Notes under the pieces: generated by a model | Databases searched by the model: none | What the model saw: only the letters and a program-made list of their open reading frames with translations | What the model was told of the DNA's origin: nothing | Translations under genes and position numbers: made by a program | DNA from: Megaleporinus macrocephalus | Taxonomy: Eukaryota > Chordata > Actinopteri > Characiformes > Anostomidae | NCBI GenBank assembly: GCA_021613375.1 | Contig: CM038708.1 | Location: forward strand, 31,477,559 to 31,541,558 | Length of the DNA stretch: 64,000 bases | Reading direction: 5' to 3' | Shown: piece after piece, positions 1 to 9,700 of the stretch | Layout: each line of letters begins with the position of its first letter | Position numbering within the stretch: position 1 is the first letter of the stretch

Positions 1-308
1 TAAACTGAGTGTCACGCTGTATTAGCATTCACATGGTGGCCCACGAGCTTATCGCTGGCTCACGCCCGCACACAATCACTCAAGCCTGCTTACACCAACC
101 ACACTGCTGTGGAATGAAAGGGAAAGCAGTTACTGGTGTCATATATTCCTCTTTGATGTTAATGGGGACCGGACAGAGGGCTGACATTTCCGCCCACAGC
201 ATCAACACTGATGTGTCTAATTATGCTGCTAGTCTCGGGTGCCTGTGTTGCAGATGGTGTGTGTATGCGTCTTGCAGACAGTTCTCATTGCTCCTATGTT
301 TTTGGCAG
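1..308 (+). other. penk intron (3' part)
   Basis: An open frame continues upstream of the acceptor at 307-308, but its translation has no proenkephalin similarity. I therefore treat it as intron rather than coding sequence. No other element is recognised here. Confidence 0.7.
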
Positions 309-959
309 GCATGTGTGTTGCAGTGCGAAGGGCGCCTGAACGTTGGCGGCTCTTGGGGCTTGTGTCAAGGTCTCCTGCAGGCCACCGAGAGCACGCCTGA
401 GGCAGAGCGGGAAACGGCCGACAACGACCCCACGCAACATCACCAGGAGGAGAAGAAGTACGGCGGCTTCATGAAGAGGTACGGCGGCTTCATGAAGCGC
501 TATGGAGGCTTTATGAAACGATACGGGGGCTTTATGAAGAAGGCGGCCGAGCTCTACGGCCCGGAGCCGGACGACGTGGACCACGGCCGAGAAATCCTTT
601 CCAGCAGCGACGTGGAGGTGCTGGCCAATCAGGTGGAAGACGATGGCGAGAGGGAGGAGGCGGCGATCAGGGACTTTCTTAATGCAAGGGCAGGGGCTGC
701 AGAGTTAGAGGGCGTGGCTAAGCGCTATGGCGGATTTATGAGGAGGGGTTACGACCCTGAGGGCCAAAGGTTACTCCAGAAACGCTACGGGGGCTTCATG
801 AGGCGAGTAGGCCGGCCAGAGTGGGGGGAGGATAACAAACGCTACGGAGGATTCCTCAAGCGCTCCCCGCAGGAGGACAAGGATGAGGAGGAGGAGGAGG
901 AGGAGGCAGAGGAGTCGTCAGAGATGGAGAAGAGATACGGGGGGTTCATGGGATTTTAA
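309..959 (+). CDS. penk: Proenkephalin, last coding exon (partial gene)
   Basis: Precursor of opioid peptides, secreted and cut at dibasic sites. The exon follows an acceptor (ttttggcag, ending at 308), reads ACVLQCEGRL at its start (the end of the cysteine-rich N-terminal domain) and stops with TAA at 957-959. Eight YGGF cores are visible, all flanked by KR, KK or RR: four in uninterrupted tandem (459-542), then YGGFMRR, YGGFMRR before VGRPEW, one Leu-enkephalin (YGGFLKR) and a C-terminal YGGFMGF. Mammalian PENK has seven cores, with YGGFMRGL and a final YGGFMRF. Here the octapeptide position is YGGFMRR, giving plain Met-enkephalin, and the last peptide is MGF. An acidic Glu-rich spacer precedes the last peptide. 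Upstream coding exons with the signal peptide lie outside the window; 1-308 is intron. Confidence 0.96.
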   Translation, partial: ACVLQCEGRLNVGGSWGLCQGLLQATESTPEAERETADNDPTQHHQEEKKYGGFMKRYGGFMKRYGGFMKRYGGFMKKAAELYGPEPDDVDHGREILSSSDVEVLANQVEDDGEREEAAIRDFLNARAGAAELEGVAKRYGGFMRRGYDPEGQRLLQKRYGGFMRRVGRPEWGEDNKRYGGFLKRSPQEDKDEEEEEEEAEESSEMEKRYGGFMGF

Positions 960-1048
960 ATTCCTTGCAGACTTTGATTAGCCATTCACTGTCGTGTTCC
1001 ATCCACTCTGTCCGCCAACTTGTAGAAGCTACTCAATGGTCACAGCAG

Positions 1049-1054
1049 AATAAA
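1049..1054 (+). terminator. Possible penk polyadenylation signal
   Basis: AATAAA lies about 90 bases after the penk stop codon and is followed by an A-run. Further AATAAA hexamers occur at 1521 and 1561, so a longer 3' UTR is equally possible. Confidence 0.45.
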
Positions 1055-2111
1055 AAAAAAAGCCGGCTTAAGACGCTGACACCGTGTTTATGATTTGTTC
1101 ACAAAGTCCACGTAGTGCTTAATGTGTATCAGGAACGTGAAGATGCCCTCGAGTAGGGTCTACAGTGGCTCATGGCAGAGATTCATTTCGACAGATGCAA
1201 GCCTGTGTAGCAGAATTAAGAAAATAATATTGATAATAATAATAAAAATAGTCCTTTCCGTTATTATCCTTTAGTCTGCCCATTTCTCCATTAGTCCGTT
1301 CGTTCCTCTTTCCTCAGCCTTGCCTCACAGTTAAAGCCACTTACGCCAAATTCAGTGAGAGACTGATCCAGTGACAGAACGTGGTACGGCAGCTGGCTAA
1401 AGAGGGTAAAACTCATTGTTTATATGTTCACAACAGAGTGATTCCCCCCCTCAGTGCCTGTATTTCTCACAGTCTGTTGTTCTGATGTCAGTTTGGATTT
1501 GTCATATGCTGTACAGCTTGAATAAACTGCTCGAAACTGCAACAGAATGCCTCTGTCTCCAATAAATACATCAATCTGCCGTTCCCGAGACACATCCTGT
1601 CTCATCTCTGAGTGGCACATTCTGACTACTATTAGTCAGCAATAGTGAGCGACTTCACTAGCGCACAACAAAATGATGTCTGTCATTATAAAGGCTACCC
1701 TGATCACTTAATCAATGCAGTGAAAAGCTAAAGATGGTAGCCGTAGGACATTTTGCAACTGACATGATCATAATGTAAGCAAGATCAAAGTCATAAAGCC
1801 TGTTATCAGAGTGCGCCAGCTGAATTATTCATGTTGCAGCGTAGTAACATAATACCAAAGTCCAAAGCCTTTCACCTCTTTTTCTCTAGCAGGCTTAACC
1901 ATGTAACCTGGATCTCACCAGCAGTTCAGATTTCCTCACTTAATAGTATTTACAGGTGATATAGTGTATAAACGTGTACCCTTAGTCCTTATATTTCATA
2001 TGAAAATAAATATGCAAATGGCGATTTTGATTTTTGTGATCCAGCATCTGCCACAGCTTTTTAAGTTATGTTGAATGTTGTTGTTGGAATGAGGCATACT
2101 AGGCATAATGA

Positions 2112-2156
2112 GGCATAATATAATATAATATAATATAATATAATATAATATAATAA
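2112..2156. repeat. (TAATA)n microsatellite
   Basis: A pentanucleotide array, taata repeated without interruption about eight times. It lies in the penk 3' flank. The interval between the penk 3' UTR and this point shows no gene. Confidence 0.9.
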
Positions 2157-2221
2157 TTGGCCAGCCAATAAAAAGAGATTACAAACATCAGTCTAAAAGG
2201 TTCACGCACTAAAACATGTTG

Positions 2222-2462
2222 TCCAGAGGTAGTCGTAGGCTGGAGGTTAAGGATGCAGCCTCGTGAGCTGGTTCATTCCCTTGAGCCGATAGGACCTCAC
2301 TGAAGTGCCCTTGAGCAAGGCACCCAAGCCCTAACAGCTCCCCGGCCGCTGTGGATAGGGCTGCCCACTGCTCCAGGCAAGTGTGCTCACTGCCCACTAG
2401 TATGTGCGTTTACTAGTGTGTAGGTGTTTCACTACACGGATGGGCTAAAAGCTGATGTCAAA
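2222..2462 (+). mobile_element. tRNA-derived SINE (fish V-SINE-like)
   Basis: The 5' part has a recognisable Pol III B box (ggttcattccc, 2270-2280) and a degenerate A box about 35 bases before it. The body holds the phrases typical of fish tRNA SINEs: cttgagcaaggcac, ggatagggctgcccactgctcc, and cactacacggatgggctaaa near the 3' end. It is a single degenerate copy with no autonomous coding capacity. Family assignment is from memory of consensus phrases. Confidence 0.7.
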
Positions 2463-2630
2463 ATCCTCTGTGTGCAAACACAAGGGGCAAATAGTTGTAA
2501 ATTCTTGCAAGTAATAATTGTAAGTTCTCTGTAGATAAAACACCCTGAACGACAGGGACTTATACACACACAGAATTCTGTGAATGTACTTTACATGTGC
2601 TACAGTCGTATGCAAAGGTTTGGCATCCCT

Positions 2631-3531
2631 GCTAGTGATGGGTAGTCAATTCTAAAGAGTTTAATCTTTGACTCCAGTACATCTTTGAGTTGGAGTCGAC
2701 TCTTGGCCAATGACTCTAAAGTCGAAATGCTGGGGGTCAACTCTTGGGTTGTAATCACCTTAAGGCACACTCTGACGGAGGTGAGTGTAAAGTCGGAGAA
2801 AGTCTGAGTTTAAGTAGTAAGAGTTATTTACCAGCTTTAAACAATGCCAGCCACCAGCTGCTGTAGCCCAAACTCTGCTCACAGAAACGCTTTGTATACA
2901 TCCTGAACTACAACTCTTCGTTTTCTTTATGATTTGGAATGCCATAAACTATTATTAGGATTATTAAAAAAAAAATCAATGTTGGTGAGCGGAAGGAGGC
3001 AGCAATCAGGGACTTTGTTAATGCAAGGCAGGGGCTGCAGAGTTAGAGGGCGTGGCTTAGCGCTATGGCGGATTTATGAGGAGGGGTTACGACCGTTTTT
3101 GCACAGAACGCTGTGGAAAAGAAGATGAAGCTGAGATTCACACCTTTTTGGCAGCTTTTCATTTAAATTCCTGTTTCACCTTAAATGGCACTGCAATTAC
3201 ATTTTGGCATCTGCAAATCAATAAGGTAATCACTGCATAACTTAAAAAGAGAAACACAATTTCATCCAGCTTTTTTTTCAAATAATGAAAAAAGAATTTC
3301 GAAATGGTTCCTTTTCAGAGAATTCAGAGTGCAGTAATGATTTTCTCAGTACATCAGTTTAATTTTCTCTCTCGGCCCTCACTATATGAAATAAGATACA
3401 TTTTCATCAAAACGCTGCTCAAAAGTGGCTACATTTAAGATGGTTTAATCTCTTGATACCATCAGTTTCAGTGACAGGAGTTGAGAGTCAAAGTCGACTC
3501 CAGAAAACAAGGTATCATGCATCACTAGTGT
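2631..3531. mobile_element. TIR-bounded non-autonomous DNA element with captured penk fragment
   Basis: The left end reads ctagtgatgggtagtc. The reverse complement of the right end reads ctagtgatgcatgata. Both ends also carry an inner GGAGTCGACT motif in inverted orientation (about 2691 and 3494). I see no transposase. The ends resemble hAT-type non-autonomous elements; a clean 8-bp target duplication is not visible. The interior holds a broken copy of penk exon 3 (2984-3094). The left flank (tacagtcgtatgcaaaggtttggca) looks like a Tc1-type end, so the element may sit in an older transposon. Confidence 0.55.
2984..3094 (+). pseudogene. Fragment copy of penk exon 3
   Basis: This interval aligns nearly base for base with penk exon 3 positions 645-756, from the acidic spacer through the fifth enkephalin core (agcgctatggcggatttatg shared exactly). 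It differs at a handful of positions. A one-base deletion (caagggcagg to caaggcagg) shifts the frame, and the dibasic-site AAG has become TAG. It therefore cannot encode a peptide precursor. Similarity stops sharply at 3094. It lies 2 kb downstream of the source gene, inside a TIR-bounded element. Confidence 0.9.
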
Positions 3532-4539
3532 TAACAGAACATCTGCATGAAGCAAACTTAAACAAACTACAAATGTTATTGCAAGTCAGACATAACAATT
3601 TCAGATTATAATGAATTTTAACCCTTTAAAACCTCTCAGAGTGATATGTTTACACTCAACAACCAGATAATTGATTCACACAGAGTAAGAGAGTAAGAGA
3701 GGACTGTAAAAGTTATCTAAACACTGGTTGTTACTTCTGAAATGTCATTTAGAAATGTAATCTAAAGAAAACTAAAAAACATCAAGACAAGATCTGGAAA
3801 AGCAACGGTGTGTCAGAAATCACCAACTTGCCCACTACTCAGTAGGTGAAATTGAGCGCAGCTAGTATATCTGAATACTCTGTAGGTATTAAGTAGCAGA
3901 CAAACGGTACCCAGATGACCTTACTGAATCCACCGCAGCACACTGTGCTATCCCATGATTCACCTGGAGCCGTGGATGAAAAACAGTGAAAAGCGGAACG
4001 TCAGATTTGTATGTAGCTACGGCTGGTGAACTGCCGCTACAGAAGTTAGCGCTACTGCTGAGGTAAAAAATAACTAAGTTCCTCCTCACTCGTCTTCTCC
4101 AAGCTACAGCTAGATACCATGTGAGTACATATTCAGACAAAAACGCAGAACAGTGTCACAAAAAATATCTAAATCTGTCAGTATAGGGGCTTTTAAATAA
4201 ACAGTGGGACTTTTACAGTGGTGGTCTGATGTCTCGCGTCACAGGACGTTGGTAAGATGTGGTAAGATTGTGTGGATACTAAAACTCACCAACTGAAATT
4301 GCCTTCTAGTCTGCCGCTCAAGCAGTACGTACTGGCTTTAATCTAGTACCTACTGACTAGTTTGCAATTTCGGACGCACCCCAAAAATTCTCTGAGAAAA
4401 ACTTCTCATAGACTGTTTAAGTACGCAAAGCAAAACCGCCACAGTGCTGCTGGACGCTCACAGACAGATTTATCAGGTACCGGAGTCCGCACCTGTACAC
4501 TGTGCTGTGTTGTTGGGTAAACATTACCTACATGGAGGG

Positions 4540-5060
4540 GTCATCAGAAGGAAACCTTAACTGTGATTTCATCTCAAAAGCCAACACCCAAAGCATGCAG
4601 ACCAACACCTAGATAAGCCAAAGGCTTTCCAAAACAAAGTGCTGTGATCAGATTAAACAAACAGTGAACTATTTGGCTACAATGACTCAAGATACCATTG
4701 GAGAAAAAAAGGAGAATCATTTTAATAACAGAACACTTTGCCAACTAATAAGCAAGAGGGTGGATCTGTTATGCTTTGGGGTTGTGTTGCAGCCAGAGGC
4801 AGTATTGTGTGGTTAGAGAGAAGAATAGATACCACTCAATAGAACACATCCTGATAGCTAATGTCCCACAGTCAGCACAGAGACTGAAGAAGAAAGAAGG
4901 ATAGACATCACAAGAAGACAGTGATTCAAAACATACCTTTCAATTAATTATCCTTCAATTATTTCAGGAAACAAAAAAGTAAGTTTCCAAAATGCCAGTC
5001 AATTTCCCCAGACCTGAATACAATGAAAATATGTAACTAGATCTGCAAGAAAAAAAAGGG
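4540..5060 (+). pseudogene. Tc1/mariner-like transposase fossil
   Basis: Conceptual translation gives, with stops and shifts, a run ending SELFGYN, an RYHWRKKGE block, then GGSVMLWGCVAARGS, SQEDSDSKHT and finally SPDLNT before the end. These correspond in order to the ELFG, WRKKGE, SxMxWGCF, QQDxDPKHT and SPDLNPIE landmarks of Tc1-family DDE transposases. Several in-frame stops show that it is dead. Terminal repeats were not identified. Confidence 0.75.
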
Positions 5061-5849
5061 AAGAGAAAGGCCGTAGAGCACTGACTGAAAGGAACTTATG
5101 CACACACCACATTTTAATTTTCCAATATATAAATAAATTCAGCGAATAAATAATAATTGTAGATTTTAAGTTGCAGAATTGTATCATTTTAGTTTACTCT
5201 ATGCCGAAGTAATTTAAACTTTTTTCAATTGAAAAATAAACAAAAAGTGCTTTTTACTTTTTTCACACGAGCTGCTCCCCCAACAAAATATTACTAGGCC
5301 AAAGTGTCTGTTTACATAGTACATAGCCTGCAGCAACATAACCACCCAACTGCATGGACTTACAAACAGTTGCTCAACCTTATAGCAAATTTACATCTCA
5401 GACCGTTTACCTGTACACTGGAAAAAAACTTTTCTATGTATTTTGAAATTATAATGCTGTTATAAATACATTTGTACTAAACATAAAAATTTGTGAGGAA
5501 CTAAATCTTTTGCTTTACTTAGTTACATTCCAGTGATTGGCATTTAGACACTAATTCCTTTTTGTGTTTAACATCATTCTGTTAACACTGTTGTGACCAG
5601 ACACAAGTCTGACTTCGGAGGTTTATTATATTTTTATTATATTTTAGACCAAGAGTGAACCGAAAGGAAAGAAAAATAGCCATCAGTCCTTAATCCTTCA
5701 GATAGATGTATTAAGAAGTGCCACTGTGGCCATCTGGTTCTGCAAAACTTGCTTGTTTTTTAACAGTACTTTACTTGTGTGTGGGATTAGATCCTTCTAA
5801 CAATGTGTATATACAAATACATATGTGTGTTGTTGTTGTTGGAACAAAA

Positions 5850-5901
5850 CTCATCTATCTATCTATCTATCTGACTGTCTACCTATCAGTATGTCTGTCT
5901 G

Positions 5902-5944
<43 letters not shown>

Positions 5945-5963
5945 GACTGTCTATCTATCAGTA

Positions 5964-6028
<65 letters not shown>

Positions 6029-6047
6029 GACTGTCTATCTATCAGTA

Positions 6048-6092
<45 letters not shown>

Positions 6093-6113
6093 GACTGTCT
6101 ATCTATCAGTATG

Positions 6114-6148
<35 letters not shown>

Positions 6149-6169
6149 GACTGTCTATCTATCAGTATG

Positions 6170-6200
<31 letters not shown>

Positions 6201-6201
6201 G

Positions 6202-6244
<43 letters not shown>

Positions 6245-6273
6245 GACTGTCTATCTATCAGTATGTCTGTCTG

Positions 6274-6326
<53 letters not shown>

Positions 6327-6331
6327 GTATG

Positions 6332-6362
<31 letters not shown>

Positions 6363-6413
6363 GTGACTGTCTGTCTATCTTTCTTTCTGTCTGTCTATCC
6401 CTCTACCTACTTA
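5850..6413 (+). repeat. Composite (ATCT)n / (GTCT)n tetranucleotide array
   Basis: About 560 bases of ATCT units are interrupted at intervals by a recurring variant block (ctgactgtctatctatcagtatgtctgt). This gives a higher-order repeat of roughly 60-100 bases, repeated about six times. The long open frames across it (YLSI repeats) are repeat artefacts. Confidence 0.95.
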
Positions 6414-6529
6414 TCCTGAAAGTTGCTCTGGCCGCTCTTTGTTTTCCTCCACTAAAGCCTGGTGGTGTGTAAAGGGTTAAACAGAGGCCGCGCCCTCCAC
6501 ATCCTGCACCGTTACCGCGACCAGAGCAG

Positions 6530-6649
6530 CGACTCTGACTAACCTTTGTACTGACAACTGAGAAAGAGAGCGGGCAGAGCGGTGACCCGCTGTGTCGTAC
6601 AGAGAGAGCGCTGAGCGGAGAGCTGGTCTGAGCTGAGCTGGTAACTGAG
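6530..6649 (+). promoter_or_regulatory. sdr16c5 non-coding first exon and CpG-rich promoter region
   Basis: A GC/CpG-rich stretch follows the tetranucleotide array. A strong donor (actgag|gtaagt, exon end 6649) pairs with the acceptor at 6778 (gtgttcag|ggccgcc), seven bases before the ATG. The transcription start is not defined. No TATA box is evident. Start of the exon is approximate. Confidence 0.55.
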
Positions 6650-6785
6650 GTAAGTTTCTGCTGTGCGGAGCTTCTCCTCCTCAGAGGAGCGGAGGGGCGA
6701 AGCCTGGGGGAGGGGCGGGTTTTGTTATTAGGCTGCTTTTCTGTAAAGTCGGTCAGAAAATCTGTGGTTTGTGTTCAGGGCCGCC

Positions 6786-9700
6786 ATGAACTTCGTGCTC
6801 GAGACGCTGAAGGTGCTGTTCCTGTCGCTGTTCTTCAGCCTGGAGGCGCTGTGGCGCGCGCTCGTGCCCGCGCGCAGGAAGAGCGTTGCCGGGGAGACGG
6901 TGCTGCTGAGCGGCGCGAGCAGCGGGCTGGGCAGGCTGATGGCGCTGGAGTTCGCGAGACTTGGCGCGAGACTGGTGCTCTGGGACATCGACGAGGAGGG
7001 AAACCGAGAAACCGCGAGACTGATCAAAGAGACATACGGGACACGCGCACACACCTACACCTGCGACTGCAGCAAGAGAGAGGAGGTGTACAGAGTGGCA
7101 GATCAGGTACACACACACCCATCCTCACACACCTACACCTGCACCTGCGACTGCAGTAGGAGAGGGGAGGTGTATAGAGTGGCAGATCAGGTACACACAC
7201 ACCCATCCCCACACACCTACACCCACACCTGCACCTGCACCTGCAGCAAGAGAGAGGAGGTGTATAGAGTGGCAGATCAGGTACACACACACCCATCCCC
7301 ACACACCTACACCTGCACCTGCGACTGCAGTAGGAGAGGGGAGGTGTATAGAGTGGTAGGTCAGGTACACACACACCCATCCCTACACACCTACACCTGC
7401 ACCTGCGACTGCAGCAAGAGAGAGGAGGTGTATAGAGTGGTAGGTCAGGTACACACACACCCATCCCCACACACCCACACCTACACCTGCACCTGCAACT
7501 GCAGCAGGAGAGAGGAGGTGTATAGAGTGGTAGATCAGGTACACACACACCCATCCCCACACACCTACACCTACACCTGCACCTGCAACTGCAGCAGGAG
7601 AGAGGAGGTGTATAGAGTGGTAGATCAGGTACACTCACACACACACACACACACACACACAAACACGGGTGGAAGGGTTAGTGCGTACCTGTGGCTGCAT
7701 CACCTGTGGCTGCAGACTACCCAACACACATATTTACTGGAGCTCATTACACCAACTTTTCAAAATGCCTGTGAAACATTGTTTTCGAGATCCTTATTCC
7801 TAATTTGCCCCTTTAATTGTATTACCCCCGTAATTGTATTACCCTGTGCTTTGATCTAAAAGGTCACGTACTTAAAGACAGCAATTGTGTTGTGTGGATG
7901 TAGCATATTTTCTTTGTGTGCAACTTGGCAGAATAAATGTCCCCAGAGACACTATTTATATGTAAATTAAATCTATGTATAATGAAAGATACAGAAGATG
8001 TGTGTAGATGTGCGTGTGTTAAATAGTAAATAAAATGACTGTATGTAGACATCACATTCCCTGCTTCCTCTCTCTACCACGGAACATAAAATCAGGAAGC
8101 GTCTCTACAGTGAACCAAAGGGAATTCCCCTTTAACAACATACTTTATCAGTTAACTTCTATCAGAACTACACATTCAGCCCTGATATCAGTTTATCTTT
8201 GTCTTTATAATAATGCAGCTCAAACTTTTAAAACCATTTTAATCAGATGCTTCACAATATATATATATATACTCTGAAATGATAACAAACAGTTAGGTCA
8301 GGCTAGTGAGTGTGCCTTGACACATAACAATAACATTTCCATAGGATCAGGTTGTATTTTACAAGATTGATCGCGTGACAAATCAGCAGTAAACACACGC
8401 TGGACTGTCTTATTATTGGATTGAACTTGGATCACTTAAACCAGATTCTGAGGTGGTCAGTGAGATTCAAACAGCTGTGAATAGAACGTGTTTCCTGTTT
8501 CCACATACAGTTACTTCTCAAATAGTTTATGATATTTGGTGGTATGTTATACTCAGGTAGTAACAGGTGAGACACCACGCTTACAGTAGGTTACTAGAAG
8601 TAAAAGAGAAATTACATTTGCATTGATGTACTTCTATATGCTTTTATTTGATCCCTCTTTGGGGCACACTGAGGACACAACTTGAAAAGTTGTGTAAAGT
8701 GAAAAGTGTAAAAAATCGAATCAGATGAATGTATATTATCGCCGTCCAATTGAAAACAAGGATTTTCAAAATTTCTACTTTACAGGAGGGGCCAAAAACA
8801 TACTTTACTTTTTTGGTGAAACCAAAAATTTTTCCAAGGTATTTTGGATCACTTCTATTCATCCATTCATCATGAAATTTTTTACACAATGTAAACGACC
8901 ATTGGTGTGTTCAAATGATGTAGAAATCTCAAAATCGACAAAAGCAGAGATACATGTTTTTCATTGGACAGCGACAATATACAATATAAGTCTGCAATAT
9001 ACAATATACAAGTGTGCCCTGCACAGGCCTAAAACTGGAGCCTGACTTTGAAACCCGACCTGACCAGGTCTAACTGGTAATGCTAATTCTTATATCTGAA
9101 CTGAACTCGAACCCGCTTACATGGACTAACAGTGTTGTACAAAGAGATTTGCTTTGTTACTAAGAGCTCAAGTTGATCAAAAGAAAAAACTTGGAAACTC
9201 TAGTAGGCCCAGGCAATAGGACAGTGTCACTGGATATCACTGCTGATGGACAAAGAACCGGATAGCAATGTGTAAAAGGTGATAATCACTACCTGGGAGA
9301 TAATCTGAGAGGATTCGTTTACTTTTAAATGACTTTTAAATATGTTGGGAAAGTGTGGTTCATGTCATGGTTAATGTTAATGTTTCATGCACTTTTACTG
9401 TAAGATAGCGTGAGTTATAATGGGGCGTTTAAAAGCTCTGGTAGAGTAAATTCCCCACGTTCTCTGCTGTATAATTAATTTGCTGTTAAGATAAAGTTTT
9501 CTGATGTTTATCGGAATTCTGAAAACGCTGCTAGAATGGCGTAATTTTTTTTTTATTTGGAATGTTTAGCAGGCAAGTCACAGTGAATCTGCCCCAGGAG
9601 GAGCTCATGGATGCACATGTTGGCAGTACCATTTAACATAGCGGGAAATAAAGTAGTTTTCAAAATGCTCAATATTGTGTTTTTTTATATATGGTTTTAG

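Noticed and set aside
9..308. Upstream 100 codons of the penk open frame
   Set aside because: No signal peptide or proenkephalin similarity before the acceptor at 308; treated as intron read-through.
2934..3128. 64-codon frame over the penk fragment as a second small opioid gene
   Set aside because: The enkephalin frame is broken by a deletion and a TAG, and the open frame here is a different one.
5850..6413. CRISPR-like array
   Set aside because: Repeats are simple tetranucleotides without unique spacers, in a vertebrate genome.
5718..6472. Long open frames of YLSI/CLSV repeats
   Set aside because: They are translations of the ATCT tetranucleotide array in several frames, with no conserved start or homology.
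7024..7662. Minus-strand 212-codon cysteine-rich frame and other frames over the minisatellite
   Set aside because: They are shadows of the repeated exon end; the periodic cysteines come from the tandem units.
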